Assembly (NCBI RefSeq): GCF_900155945.1
Contig: NZ_FTMN01000001.1
Span: 186,001 to 250,000, forward strand
DNA: 64,000 nucleotides
Source: Marinobacterium stanieri
GTDB lineage: Bacteria; Pseudomonadota; Gammaproteobacteria; Pseudomonadales; Balneatricaceae
Reading direction: 5' to 3'
Shown here: piece after piece, positions 45,614 to 54,445 of the stretch
How positions within the stretch are numbered: the first letter of the stretch is position 1
How the letters are laid out: every line of letters begins with the position of its first letter
Notes under the pieces: model-generated
Told to the model about the DNA's origin: nothing
The model's database searches: none
What the model saw: only the letters and a program-made list of their open reading frames with translations
Translations under genes and position numbers: made by a program

Positions 45614-46333
45614 TTACTCGGCCGTCATCATCAAGCGGGCCAGCCAGTGACCGACCCGGTCCGAGTCTGTGCCGCTGGCTGACAAATCCAGGCTAGCCAG
45701 CGCCTTGTCGGCATCCGCATCGGAAAACACCGCGCCCTTGCGCAACTGCAGCAGCGCCTGCTCAAAATCACTCTGGAACTCGGGATGCGCTTGCAGCGTG
45801 ACAATCCTGTCGCCATACACCAGGCCGGCATAACGGCAGAAATCAGAAGTGGCAAACACCTCGGCAGACTCCGGTTTCTCAACCACCTGATACTGGTGAA
45901 TGGCATTGATACTGAAGCTTGATGCTTCACCGGTGTCGAGCAACCCGGTATCCAGCAAGGCATACTCCTGCAACCCCAGACCCCAGCCACCGTCAAACCG
46001 CTCAACCTTGCCGCCCAATGCCTGAGCAATAATCTGATGCCCGAAGCAGATACCAGCCAGAGGTTTTCTCGCCGCAACAATCTCCAGCACCAGGCTTTCC
46101 AGACGCGTAATCCAGGGCGTACCTTCGTCCACATTGTGTTTGGAGCCGGTGATTACCCAGGCATCACAGGCACCGGCTCCGGCGGGAAATTCATCCAGCC
46201 TCACCTCATAGCGGCAGAACTCGGCGTCGACACCTGAGCGCTGCAGCAGGTCCTGCACCATATCGGCGTAACTGCCATGCTGGCTGACCAGCTCATCCGG
46301 CGAGGTTCCCGCCGCCAGGATTCCGACTTTCAT
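45614..46333 (-). CDS. Class I glutamine amidotransferase-like protein
   Basis: The 239-residue product has the class I GATase triad: the nucleophilic Cys in LAGICFGHQIIAQALGG and His/Glu in LQAHPEF. It resembles the stand-alone GMP-synthase-like amidotransferases (COG0518) more than E. coli PuuD (peptidase C26). It is 31 bases downstream of puuA and upstream of a terminator, so it may hydrolyse gamma-glutamyl-GABA to GABA and glutamate in place of PuuD. That role is inferred from context only. Confidence 0.8.
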   Translation of the reverse strand: MKVGILAAGTSPDELVSQHGSYADMVQDLLQRSGVDAEFCRYEVRLDEFPAGAGACDAWVITGSKHNVDEGTPWITRLESLVLEIVAARKPLAGICFGHQIIAQALGGKVERFDGGWGLGLQEYALLDTGLLDTGEASSFSINAIHQYQVVEKPESAEVFATSDFCRYAGLVYGDRIVTLQAHPEFQSDFEQALLQLRKGAVFSDADADKALASLDLSASGTDSDRVGHWLARLMMTAE

Positions 46334-46364
46334 ACTCTTTACCCCAATTACTCAGCAGCTCGTA

Positions 46365-47705
46365 TTAAAGAAAGCCCAGGTAGGACTCGTATTCAATATC
46401 GGAAATCTGCGCGTGTAACTTCTGCAGCTCCTGGCGCTTGGCAGCGGTAAAGACATGGACAAACTCCTCACCCATGTACGCCTTCAGGATCTTGCTGCGG
46501 CTGAACAGTTTGATGGCATCATCCCACTTGTTCGGCAGCGCCAGTTCAGGATCCACATCTTCCGAGTAGGCATCGCCTTCTACGGACTCCGGCGGCATCA
46601 GCTTGTTTTCAATACCGTACAGAGCCCCCGCCAGAATGGTCGCCAGCACCAGGTATGGGTTGGCGTCCGCACCGGAAACACGGTGTTCAATACGGCGTGC
46701 AACGGGTGGGCTTTCCGGAATACGGATCGCCACGGTGCGGTTCTCATAGCCCCAGCTGGCACAGGTCGGCGCATGCGCCCCCACCATAAAGCGACGGTAG
46801 GAGTTCAGGTGCGGTGCAAAGGCCAGCATGCTTTCCGGCATGGTCTGCATCAGACCGGCCACCGCATGCATGAGTACATCCGTACCCTCTTCACCGCCAT
46901 TGTCGAACACGTTCTCACCCTGTTCATTCAGCAGGCTGAAATGAACATGGAAACCGTTGCCACTCTTGTCGGCATAGGGCTTGGCCATGAAGGTGGCAGA
47001 ATAGTTGTGCTTACGGGCAATACCACGCACCAGGCGCTTGAACATGATGGCCTGGTCACCGGCCAGCATGGGGTCGTCCACGTGGTTGAGGTTGATCTCG
47101 AACTGGCCCGGGCCCAACTCGGAGATAATCGTATCGGCCGGCACTCCCTGAAGCTCACAGGTAGCACGGACCTCGGCGAAGAAAGAGGCCAGGCCATCCA
47201 TTTCATCAATCGAGTAACAGTCCGTCTCCGCCAGTCGGCGACCATGACCTTCAACCAGTACCGGCGGCTTGGGACGCTGAGTCTCTTCAGACTCGGCATC
47301 CATAAGGTAAAACTCAAGTTCGGTGGCCACTACCGGCGTCAGTCCCAGTGCCTTGAAACGGTCGACTACCGATGCCAGCACCTGGCGCGGATCCGCCAGG
47401 AAACGAGAACCATCAGGGTTGAACATGGTTGCCATCAGCTGGCTGCGTGGAGATTCCGCCCAGGGCACGGATACCGGCTCTTTCTGCACCGGCATGCAAA
47501 CACCATCACTGTCACCCGTTTCAAATACCAGCCCGTTATCCAGGACATCATCACCCCAGAAATCGACCCCGACCACGGAACGCGGCAGTTTAACGCCCTC
47601 TTCCATGATTTTATTCAGCGCCGACGCCGGCATGCGTTTGCCTCGCAGATTACCGTTCAGATCGGTAATAAAAAGGTCCAATTCTTTTTCATTATCAACA
47701 GACAT
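46365..47705 (-). CDS. puuA: Gamma-glutamylputrescine synthetase PuuA (glutamine synthetase family)
   Basis: The 446-residue product is a glutamine synthetase homologue with ELEFYLMD, ELGPGQFEINLNH, GNGFHVHFSLLNEQG and NPYLVLATILAGALYGIE. PuuA-type members join glutamate to putrescine with ATP, the first step of the gamma-glutamyl putrescine pathway. The start at 47705 (MSVDNEKELDL) is used; an open frame reaching back to 48191 would run into the divergent GntR gene. A GntR operator-like box lies in the shared upstream region. Confidence 0.9.
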   Translation of the reverse strand: MSVDNEKELDLFITDLNGNLRGKRMPASALNKIMEEGVKLPRSVVGVDFWGDDVLDNGLVFETGDSDGVCMPVQKEPVSVPWAESPRSQLMATMFNPDGSRFLADPRQVLASVVDRFKALGLTPVVATELEFYLMDAESEETQRPKPPVLVEGHGRRLAETDCYSIDEMDGLASFFAEVRATCELQGVPADTIISELGPGQFEINLNHVDDPMLAGDQAIMFKRLVRGIARKHNYSATFMAKPYADKSGNGFHVHFSLLNEQGENVFDNGGEEGTDVLMHAVAGLMQTMPESMLAFAPHLNSYRRFMVGAHAPTCASWGYENRTVAIRIPESPPVARRIEHRVSGADANPYLVLATILAGALYGIENKLMPPESVEGDAYSEDVDPELALPNKWDDAIKLFSRSKILKAYMGEEFVHVFTAAKRQELQKLHAQISDIEYESYLGFL

Positions 47706-47853
47706 AGAAGATTCTCTCTGGATATCATTCCGCGCCCCGCTCACCCATCGGCCCGGATATCGGGCCAGACCTGGCAGGCTGCGGTCGTTTCGCGTGCAAG
47801 GTATCGCAGTTGCTTTACAGCCCGGTGCTGAAAGAAAACATTCACCGGCATCC

Positions 47854-47861
47854 GTGATCAC
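47854..47861. promoter_or_regulatory. GTGATCAC box between puuA and the divergent GntR gene
   Basis: The perfect 8-bp palindrome GTGATCAC lies 38 bases before the GntR start and about 150 bases before puuA. The same core occurs twice at 48691-48721 ahead of spuC. It is a likely site for autoregulation by the GntR protein. Confidence 0.6.
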
Positions 47862-47898
47862 ATTACACTGTGGGCAACACTTCCAGGCCGGAACCGAC

Positions 47899-48603
47899 AT
47901 GGATAAAACGTCCCCAATACAAATCACCTTAACCGAGCGCTCTGACGCTGTAACTATCACCCAATGGGTATATAAGACACTTCGCAACGCCGTGATGTGT
48001 GGAGAAATACTGCCCGGACGTGCTCTGACCATTCGCGAGTTGGCCGGTGTTCTGGATGTCAGCAATATGCCGGTTCGCGAGGCACTGCGGCAGCTGGCGG
48101 CAGAAAACGCCCTGGAGATCGGGGACAATCGTCGTATCCAGGTGCCGGGCATGACTGCGCCCAAGTTCAGGGAACTGTGCGAAGCCCGCATCTGTATCGA
48201 AACCCATGCGGCGGCACGCGCACTCCCCTATATTACGCCAGCTACCCTCAATGAGCTTAGACAAATTGATGCCCAGATCGATCAATTGCAGGCGCAAGGC
48301 CAACTGGAGCAGTCCGGCATTCTCAATCAGGCTTTTCATCGCACGCTCTATGCCGCCAACCCCAACCAGGTCACCTTGCCCATGGTGGAAAGTCTCTGGC
48401 TTCAGCTTGGTCCCTTCATGCGCCTGGCACTGGATGAACTGGACCTGGACCAGCTGATCGACCGTCACAGCGAAGCCCTGAGCGCCATTGAAGCCCAGGA
48501 CGAAGCAGCCTTGTGCAAAGCCATTGAAGCGGATATCCGTGAAGGTGTGAGCCTGGCAGACAGCCCGGAGTTTCGCTATTACCTGACCGCCCAGACACAT
48601 TGA
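47899..48603 (+). CDS. GntR family regulator with FCD domain
   Basis: The 234-residue product has an N-terminal winged helix of the FadR subfamily (IRELAGVLDVSNMPVREALRQLAAENALE) and a C-terminal FCD ligand domain (FRELCEARICIETHAA, FHRTLYAANPN, HSEALSAIEAQD). It is divergent from puuA and precedes spuC, with GTGATCAC boxes ahead of its own gene and spuC, so it most likely represses putrescine catabolism until a polyamine-derived ligand binds. The start at 47899 follows a GGAACCGAC stretch. Confidence 0.9.
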   Translation: MDKTSPIQITLTERSDAVTITQWVYKTLRNAVMCGEILPGRALTIRELAGVLDVSNMPVREALRQLAAENALEIGDNRRIQVPGMTAPKFRELCEARICIETHAAARALPYITPATLNELRQIDAQIDQLQAQGQLEQSGILNQAFHRTLYAANPNQVTLPMVESLWLQLGPFMRLALDELDLDQLIDRHSEALSAIEAQDEAALCKAIEADIREGVSLADSPEFRYYLTAQTH

Positions 48604-48675
48604 GAATCGCCTCTTTCGCGATCATTCAACACTCCACCAAATAACATGCCGCCTGGACATATTTTGAACAACCTA

Positions 48676-48721
48676 TTGACTTGCTAAAAATGTGATCACA
48701 AAATCTCGGTTTGTGATCACA
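48676..48721 (+). promoter_or_regulatory. Promoter and double GntR operator of spuC
   Basis: TGTGATCACAAA (48691-48702) and TTTGTGATCACA (48710-48721) are exact inverted copies, with the TGTGATCACA cores 21 bp (two helical turns) apart. A TTGACT box (48676-48681) with a weak CAAAAT 17 bases later (48699-48704) would be the promoter, overlapped by the first operator, as expected for repression. Confidence 0.7.
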
Positions 48722-48765
48722 TTCGTGATCCAGCCCCCACACCAACAATAAGACCGGAGGTCAGT

Positions 48766-50154
48766 ATGCCGATCCAGCAAGAGAGCATGTTCACAACCCG
48801 CGATATTCAGGCCACCGACGCCGCCCACCACCTGCACCCTTTCACCAATACCGGTGCTCTGAATGCCAAGGGCGCGCGCGTGATCAGCAAGGGCGAGGGT
48901 GTCTGGCTCTGGGACACGGAGGGCAATAAAATTCTCGACGGCATGGCCGGCCTCTGGTGCGTCAACATGGGCTATGGCCGTCAGGAGCTGGTGGATGCGG
49001 CCGCTCAGCAAATGCAGCAGCTGCCCTACTACAACACCTTTTTCCAGACCACTCATGCCCCGGCAACCGCCCTGGCGCAGGAAATCGCCTCGGTGACACC
49101 CGGAGATCTGAACCGTATTTTCTTTGCCGGTTCCGGTTCTGAAGCCGTGGATACCATGATCCGCCTGGTACGCCATTACTGGAGCGTGGTCGGCAAGCCC
49201 TACCGCAATATCATCATCTCACGGGAAAACGGCTACCACGGCAGCACTATCGGCGGTGCCAGCCTGGGCGGAATGAAAGGCATGCACGCTCAGGGCGGCC
49301 CAATGGTGCCGAATATCGAACACATCCGTCAGCCCTACTGGTATGGCGAAGCCGGCGATATGAACGAGGAAGCGTTCGGTAAGGCCTGCGCCCAGGCACT
49401 GGAAGATCGCATTCTGCAGGTCGGCCCAGATAATGTTGCCGCCTTCGTTGGCGAGCCTGTGCAGGGCGCTGGCGGGGTCATCGTACCGCCCGCCAATTAC
49501 TGGCGTGAAATCCAGGCAATCTGTCGCAAGTACGGTATTCTGCTGGTAGCCGACGAGGTGATCTGTGGCTTTGGCCGCACCGGCAGCTGGTTCGGCAGCC
49601 AGACACTGGGTATCGAACCCGACCTGATCACCATGGCCAAGGGGCTGTCTTCCGGCTACCTGCCCATTGCCGCGGTCGCCATGAGTGACCGTGTGGCAGA
49701 TGCTCTGATTGCTCATGACGAGGATTTCAACCACGGCTTCACCTACTCCGGTCACCCGACGGCTGCCGCCGTGGCGCTGGAGAATATCCGCCTGATGAAA
49801 GCGGAAAACATTGTCGACTACGTTGGCACGGATATCGGCCCCTACTTCCAGCAGCAGCTGCGCGCCACTCTGGCGGAGCACCCGCTGGTGGGCCATATTG
49901 AAGGAGTGGGTTTGATGGCCGGTATGGCGCTGGTGCAGGATAAAGCCAGCCGCACCCCCTTCCCTGAAGACGCCAACGCCGGGCTGGTCTGCCGAGATCA
50001 CTGTTTTGAAAACGGCCTGATCATGCGCGCTGTGGGTGACCGCATGGTACTGGCGCCCCCACTCGTAATCAGCCGCAGCGAAGTGGATGAGCTGTGCGAA
50101 AAAGCACGCCACTGCTTTGACCTGACCCTGGCGTCACTCAAGCAGAGCGAATAA
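48766..50154 (+). CDS. spuC: Putrescine--pyruvate type aminotransferase SpuC (class III)
   Basis: The 462-residue product is a class III aminotransferase with LDGMAGLWCVNMGYGR, FFAGSGSEAVDTMIRLVRHY, ENGYHGSTIGGASLGG, ADEVICGFGRTG and the PLP Lys in TMAKGLSSGYLP, closely resembling SpuC/polyamine:pyruvate aminotransferases. It would convert putrescine (or spermidine, cadaverine) and pyruvate to the aminoaldehyde and alanine. GGAGG precedes the ATG. It therefore provides a route parallel to puuAB within the same locus. Confidence 0.88.
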   Translation: MPIQQESMFTTRDIQATDAAHHLHPFTNTGALNAKGARVISKGEGVWLWDTEGNKILDGMAGLWCVNMGYGRQELVDAAAQQMQQLPYYNTFFQTTHAPATALAQEIASVTPGDLNRIFFAGSGSEAVDTMIRLVRHYWSVVGKPYRNIIISRENGYHGSTIGGASLGGMKGMHAQGGPMVPNIEHIRQPYWYGEAGDMNEEAFGKACAQALEDRILQVGPDNVAAFVGEPVQGAGGVIVPPANYWREIQAICRKYGILLVADEVICGFGRTGSWFGSQTLGIEPDLITMAKGLSSGYLPIAAVAMSDRVADALIAHDEDFNHGFTYSGHPTAAAVALENIRLMKAENIVDYVGTDIGPYFQQQLRATLAEHPLVGHIEGVGLMAGMALVQDKASRTPFPEDANAGLVCRDHCFENGLIMRAVGDRMVLAPPLVISRSEVDELCEKARHCFDLTLASLKQSE

Positions 50155-50181
50155 CAGCCCAACTGACTCAGGCAGTAGAAA

Positions 50182-51000
50182 ATGATCAAGAGCAGTCATT
50201 TAGAAAGCCCCTCAGCCCAGTTCAATCGCAGCCTGGCTACACTGATTGACCACTCGCGGCTGAAGAGCTTTCCCAATTCGCTGGTTGAGTTTCTATCGGA
50301 GCTGTGTCATTTCGACACGGCTCTGATGGTCACTTATAAAAAGTCCTTCAAGCCGATTATTATCTACCCCACCGACCCGGGCGACATCAGCATCACCCTG
50401 CACAACTACATCAACAAGTACTTTGTGCTCGACCCGCTGTTCAACGCCATACAAGCGCAAGAGATTGCCACCATCAGCCGGCTCTCCGAGATCGCACCGG
50501 ATTCCTTCGAGTCCACGGAGTACTATCAGAGCTGCTACAAGAACTTTGACCTGACCGAAGAGATCAGTCTCGTGACCCAGCTGAACCAGCAGGTGACCTG
50601 CGCCCTTACACTGGGCCGGAAATCCACACTGGGGCCGGTGACCCGCGCCGAACTGCAGCGCCTGCAAAGCATCGCGCCAGTGATCAGCTCTCTGATTCGA
50701 CAGTTCTGGCTGTCGCAGTCGCAGGAGTATGTGAAGTACGAGAAATCGGACAGTGCCATGAAAGAAGCCCTGAAAACCTTCGCCTCAGGGGTTCTGACAC
50801 GTCGCGAACAGGAGATAACGGCGTTGATTCTGCAGGGCCACTCCTCCAAGGCGATTGCCGGCATGCTCAATATCAGCCCCGGCACCGTGAAGGTTCACCG
50901 CAAGAACATCCATACCCGGCTGAATACCTCGACTCAATCGGAGATCTTCAACCTGTTCCTGACCCACCTGAACGAGCTGGAAAACCAGGGCGCTCAGTAA
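50182..51000 (+). CDS. LuxR family transcriptional regulator
   Basis: The 272-residue product has an N-terminal ligand-sensor-like region of about 180 residues (no recognised motif) and a C-terminal LuxR helix-turn-helix: LTRREQEITALILQGHSSKAIAGMLNISPGTVKVHRKNIHTRL, seen in two parts. It lacks a receiver Asp, so it is not a classical response regulator. It is 27 bases after spuC and convergent with puuC, and is the best local candidate to bind the palindrome shared by puuB and puuC. Confidence 0.88.
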   Translation: MIKSSHLESPSAQFNRSLATLIDHSRLKSFPNSLVEFLSELCHFDTALMVTYKKSFKPIIIYPTDPGDISITLHNYINKYFVLDPLFNAIQAQEIATISRLSEIAPDSFESTEYYQSCYKNFDLTEEISLVTQLNQQVTCALTLGRKSTLGPVTRAELQRLQSIAPVISSLIRQFWLSQSQEYVKYEKSDSAMKEALKTFASGVLTRREQEITALILQGHSSKAIAGMLNISPGTVKVHRKNIHTRLNTSTQSEIFNLFLTHLNELENQGAQ

Positions 51001-51001
51001 A

Positions 51002-51029
51002 CCCGGCCACCGAGCAGTCAGCGGCCGGG
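51002..51029. repeat. Hairpin between convergent luxR and puuC genes
   Basis: CCCGGCC (51002-51008) pairs with GGCCGGG (51023-51029) around a 14-base loop directly after the luxR stop codon. There is no T-run; it may act as a shared transcription barrier. Confidence 0.4.
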
Positions 51030-51038
51030 CTAACCTGG

Positions 51039-52523
51039 TTAGAGTCGAATAAAGACGTTCTTGATATCGACGTACTTTTCCAGCGCATGCAGGGATTTGT
51101 CGCGGCCATTGCCGGACCCCTTCACACCGCCGAAGGGCACGGTTGAATCGCCTTCGCCCCAGGTGTTCACCCAGACCATGCCGCTTTCAATCTTGCGGCT
51201 GACACGATGGGCGCGGGAGATATCACGAGTCCAGAGGGCGGCACCCAGGCCATAGCGGGAGTCGTTGGCCAATGCCAGCGCTTCCTCTTCGGTGTCGAAA
51301 CCACTGACGGCCAGCACCGGGCCAAAGATCTCTTCCTGCACCACTTTCATGCCGTTGTGGGTGTTATCGATGATGGTCGGCTTCACAAAGAAGCCCTTGC
51401 CCGGCTGGTACTCTGGCTGACCGCCGAGCACAACCTGACCACCCTCTTCGATGGCACTGCCAATGTAGCGCTCGACCGTTTGCAGCTGAGTCTGATCGAC
51501 AACCGGCCCCATGGTCGTGGCAGGGTCCAGCGGATCACCGGCACGGTAACGCTCGGACGCTTTCAGCAACGCGGCCATGAACTCATCCTTGATACTGTTC
51601 TCCACGTACAGGCGCGAACAGGCGATACACACCTCGCCCTGGTTGGAGAAAATCGCTGCCGCCGCACCCGCCGCCGCTTTTTCGATATCGGCGTCGGCAA
51701 AGACAATGTTGGGCGACTTGCCGCCGGCTTCCAGCCAGACACGCTTCATGTTGGACTCACCGGCGTATCCCATCAGCATGCCCGCCACGCGGGTGGAACC
51801 GGTAAACGCCAGCACATTGACGTCCATATGCAGTGCCAGTGCCTTGCCGGCGGTATGGCCAAAGCCCGGCACTACGTTCAGCACGCCATCCGGCAGTCCT
51901 GCTTCGCTGGCCAGCTCGGCCAGACGCAGAGCACTCAGCATCGCCTTCTCGGAGGGCTTGAGCACCACAGAGTTGCCCGCCGCCAGCGCCGGCGCAATCT
52001 TCCAGCACACCATCATCAGCGGATAGTTCCAGGGGGTGATGGCACCGACTACACCGGCCGGCTCATGATGAATCATCGCCAGCGTACCGGCAGCTGTGGG
52101 CGCGATTTCACCGTATACCTTGTCGATGCACTCCGCGGTCCAGCGGATACAGTCGATGGCATCTGGCACATCGATGCTCAGCATCTCACTGATCGGCTTG
52201 CCCATTTCCAGGGTATCGAGCAGCGCAAACTCGTCGCGGTGCGCGTCCATCAGGTCGGCCCACTTCAGCATGATGCGCTTGCGCTGCCCCGGGTCCAACT
52301 CCGCCCAAGTACCGGCACGAAATACTGTCCGTGCCGCTTCAACCGCCAAATCCACATCCGAGACATCACACTCGGCGATTTCCGTCAGTACGGTTTCAGT
52401 CGCGGGGTTTTGCGTCGGGAATACACGGCCGCTGGCTGCAGCGCGGAACTCACCGTTGATATACGCCTGGTTTCTGAACTCCAGCGTTTGGCTCAGCGCC
52501 AGCCACTCATCACGCGTTTTCAT
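51039..52523 (-). CDS. puuC: Gamma-glutamyl-aminobutyraldehyde dehydrogenase PuuC (ALDH family)
   Basis: The 494-residue product has the ALDH motifs ITPWNYPLMMVCWK, LAFTGSTRVAGMLM, the general base in WLEAGGKSPNIVF and the catalytic Cys in NQGEVCIACSRLYVE. Length and the N-terminal LSQTLEFRNQAYINGEF are like PuuC, which oxidises gamma-glutamyl-aminobutyraldehyde (and the free aldehyde from SpuC) with NAD(P). AAGGAG lies six bases before the ATG. The palindrome shared with puuB is 57 bases upstream. Confidence 0.9.
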   Translation of the reverse strand: MKTRDEWLALSQTLEFRNQAYINGEFRAAASGRVFPTQNPATETVLTEIAECDVSDVDLAVEAARTVFRAGTWAELDPGQRKRIMLKWADLMDAHRDEFALLDTLEMGKPISEMLSIDVPDAIDCIRWTAECIDKVYGEIAPTAAGTLAMIHHEPAGVVGAITPWNYPLMMVCWKIAPALAAGNSVVLKPSEKAMLSALRLAELASEAGLPDGVLNVVPGFGHTAGKALALHMDVNVLAFTGSTRVAGMLMGYAGESNMKRVWLEAGGKSPNIVFADADIEKAAAGAAAAIFSNQGEVCIACSRLYVENSIKDEFMAALLKASERYRAGDPLDPATTMGPVVDQTQLQTVERYIGSAIEEGGQVVLGGQPEYQPGKGFFVKPTIIDNTHNGMKVVQEEIFGPVLAVSGFDTEEEALALANDSRYGLGAALWTRDISRAHRVSRKIESGMVWVNTWGEGDSTVPFGGVKGSGNGRDKSLHALEKYVDIKNVFIRL

Positions 52524-52579
52524 GTTGGCTCCTTATACTTTGACTGACACCCAGCATATCGAAGCGCAAAAATGATCCA

Positions 52580-52601
52580 TATATGCCCGGGTGGGTATCA
52601 A
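52580..52601. promoter_or_regulatory. Palindromic operator of the puu genes, copy 2 (puuC)
   Basis: TATATGCCC (52580-52588) and the following GGGTGGGTATCAA match the reverse complement of the puuB element (45308-45329) at 18 of 22 positions, including the invariant GGTGGGTAT core. Confidence 0.6.
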
Positions 52602-52649
52602 AGGAGCCAATGTCACAGCCAAACACTGATTCAAAAGAGATGTGTACTT

Positions 52650-52675
52650 AAAACGCCGGGGCAAGGTGCCCCGGC
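52650..52675 (-). terminator. Terminator after the TRAP-UspA operon
   Basis: On the minus strand GCCGGGGCA (52675-52667) pairs perfectly with TGCCCCGGC (52663-52655) around three bases and is followed by GTTTT. It lies about 30 bases past the UspA stop codon. Confidence 0.75.
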
Positions 52676-52705
52676 CACTTTTAGTTTCGGAGAGTCTAAT
52701 TGCCA

Positions 52706-53125
52706 TTAACGCTGCACGAACACACTACAATGAGCTTCAAGCATCACTTTTCTTGTATTGGAGCCGAGGAATCGATCCAACCAAGGACGCTTGTTTGGTG
52801 ACATAATTATCAGGTCCGCACCTACTCGCTTGGAAACTCTCAAAATTTCGTCATGCACTACCCCTCTTTGCGTATAGACACGACCTCTTACTTGTTCAGG
52901 TACAGAGCAGTTAAACTTTTCAATTACCTTTTCTAATACCGCCTTTTCTATTTCTGTTGGCTTATCGCTTGAAGTTGCAGCCATAGCATGATGAATGTAG
53001 TTTTTGTTGACGTATAGGGTGGAAACTTTTCCCCCTTCTTCAACAACTTTAAGCGCCAATGCTACCAACGAGTCAAAATTATCAGGATAATCTGGGTCCA
53101 TGGGTATCAAAATATTGTGATACAT
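52706..53125 (-). CDS. Universal stress protein (UspA/TeaD-like), linked to TRAP transporter
   Basis: The 139-residue product has the Usp fold with YHNILIPMDPDYPDN at the start and the ATP-binding end GADLIIMSPNKRPWLDRFLGSNTRKVML. It starts three bases after the TRAP large permease gene, so it is part of that operon. In Halomonas the UspA protein TeaD sits in the same position behind the ectoine TRAP genes teaABC and modulates uptake. A similar regulatory role is inferred here. Confidence 0.87.
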   Translation of the reverse strand: MYHNILIPMDPDYPDNFDSLVALALKVVEEGGKVSTLYVNKNYIHHAMAATSSDKPTEIEKAVLEKVIEKFNCSVPEQVRGRVYTQRGVVHDEILRVSKRVGADLIIMSPNKRPWLDRFLGSNTRKVMLEAHCSVFVQR

Positions 53126-53128
53126 ATC

Positions 53129-54445
53129 TCACCCCATCAATTTATTTGGAAGCCAAAGAACCAAGTCAGGCAACATCATACAAAGGATTAAAACGGCCAA
53201 CTTTATACAAATAAAAGGAATTACTGATTTGTATATTTCCCCCATGGTTACACCTGGGGGAGCTATCCCTTTAAGATAAAAAAGCGCAAAACCATAAGGG
53301 GGTGTCTGAACTGCAATCTCGATATTAAGGATCATCAGAATACCGAACCAAATAGGATCATAACCAAGCGACACTGCTATTGGCGTGAACAAAGGGGCAC
53401 ACATGAGTACAATAATGAACTCATCAATTATAAATCCCAACAACAGCATTATTAGCTGCATCATTATAATAACGCCAATCGGAGGAAGTCCCAAATCTTG
53501 TGTAAGAGAAGCAACCATTCCCTGTATTCCCATCATAAGATGGTAGTTACTAAACAAAGTCGCGCCGAAAATAATCCACATGGCCACGCTAATCAATACA
53601 GCGGTTTCAAAGCCAGCAGACTTGAACATTTCAACCTTGAAGCGCTTAAAAACGACGGCCAGGATCAAAGCGCCGACTACTCCTATTGCACCTGATTCAG
53701 TCGGGGTTGCAATGCCAGAAATAATACTTCCCAGTACCGCAACAATAAGCAGCACAGAAAACATGCCATCTCGCATTGTTAAAAACTTTTTGCGGGGGCT
53801 CATCTGCGCTTCAGCCCCTGTATCCATAGGTGCCAGGCTGGGCTTTAGTTTACAGCTGATAATCACATACAGCGCTAGTGAAACCACAGAAATCAATGCA
53901 GGAATAAGTGCAGCAATAAACATGCGACCAACTGAATTCTGTGTAGAAGACGCAAACATAATCATTGGGACACTCGGCGGAATCAAAATCCCAAGGCCAC
54001 CGCCAGCCATTATAACTCCCAAAGCCAAACGGCGATCATATCCCCTTTCGAGCATAGGTTTCAGTGCAATACTGCCGGATGTCATAATTCCAGCTCCGAT
54101 AATTCCAACCATTGCACCCAGCATGGAACATACACCTATAACACTGACTGCAAGTGAACCACGGATACGGCCAATCAACATTTGACTGGCATTAAACATC
54201 GCATCCCCAATACCAGACCGCGTCAAAAGCTGGCCCATGTAAATATAAAGTGGTATAGCTAATAATATAAAACTAAAGTAAGTGGAGTCGATGGTCGACG
54301 GAATCAGGTTAAAAATCCCCTCCCCCCAGGTCAAGTAGCCCACAGCCATCGCAATACCACCTAACGCTAAACCTACCGGTGCGCCTAGAGCGAAGGCAAA
54401 CAAAATGCAGCACAGTAAGACTGCCGTCAAAAGCTCAATACCCAT
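53129..54445 (-). CDS. dctM: TRAP transporter large permease (DctM)
   Basis: The 438-residue product has about 12 membrane spans and the TRAP-M pattern: IPLYIYMGQLLTRSGIGDAMFN, GAMVGIIGAGIMTSGSIALKPMLERGYDRRLA, IPPSVPMIMFASSTQNSVGRMF, and a C-terminal TPPYGFALFYLKGIAPPGVTMGEIY in two parts. It is the Na+-driven translocation subunit. The start overlaps the DctQ stop (TAATG). Base composition is AT-rich compared with genes before 52.5 kb. Confidence 0.95.
   Translation of the reverse strand: MGIELLTAVLLCCILFAFALGAPVGLALGGIAMAVGYLTWGEGIFNLIPSTIDSTYFSFILLAIPLYIYMGQLLTRSGIGDAMFNASQMLIGRIRGSLAVSVIGVCSMLGAMVGIIGAGIMTSGSIALKPMLERGYDRRLALGVIMAGGGLGILIPPSVPMIMFASSTQNSVGRMFIAALIPALISVVSLALYVIISCKLKPSLAPMDTGAEAQMSPRKKFLTMRDGMFSVLLIVAVLGSIISGIATPTESGAIGVVGALILAVVFKRFKVEMFKSAGFETAVLISVAMWIIFGATLFSNYHLMMGIQGMVASLTQDLGLPPIGVIIMMQLIMLLLGFIIDEFIIVLMCAPLFTPIAVSLGYDPIWFGILMILNIEIAVQTPPYGFALFYLKGIAPPGVTMGEIYKSVIPFICIKLAVLILCMMLPDLVLWLPNKLMG

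Noticed and set aside
46455-47831. 458-codon open frame on the plus strand opposite puuA
   Set aside because: It is antisense to a clear glutamine synthetase family gene and has no domain content.
47706-48191. N-terminal extension of puuA to 608 residues
   Set aside because: The added part would cover the divergent promoter and the start of the GntR gene; MSVDNEKELDL at 47705 fits the family.
48691-48721. CRP sites, because of the TGTGA and TCACA words
   Set aside because: CRP sites need a 6-base spacer between the half sites; here TGTGATCACA is contiguous and is repeated in inverted orientation, which suits a GntR operator better.
51207-52547. 446-codon open frame on the plus strand opposite puuC
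   Set aside because: It lies wholly antisense to a clear aldehyde dehydrogenase; the His/Arg/Gln-rich translation is typical of a reverse-frame shadow.
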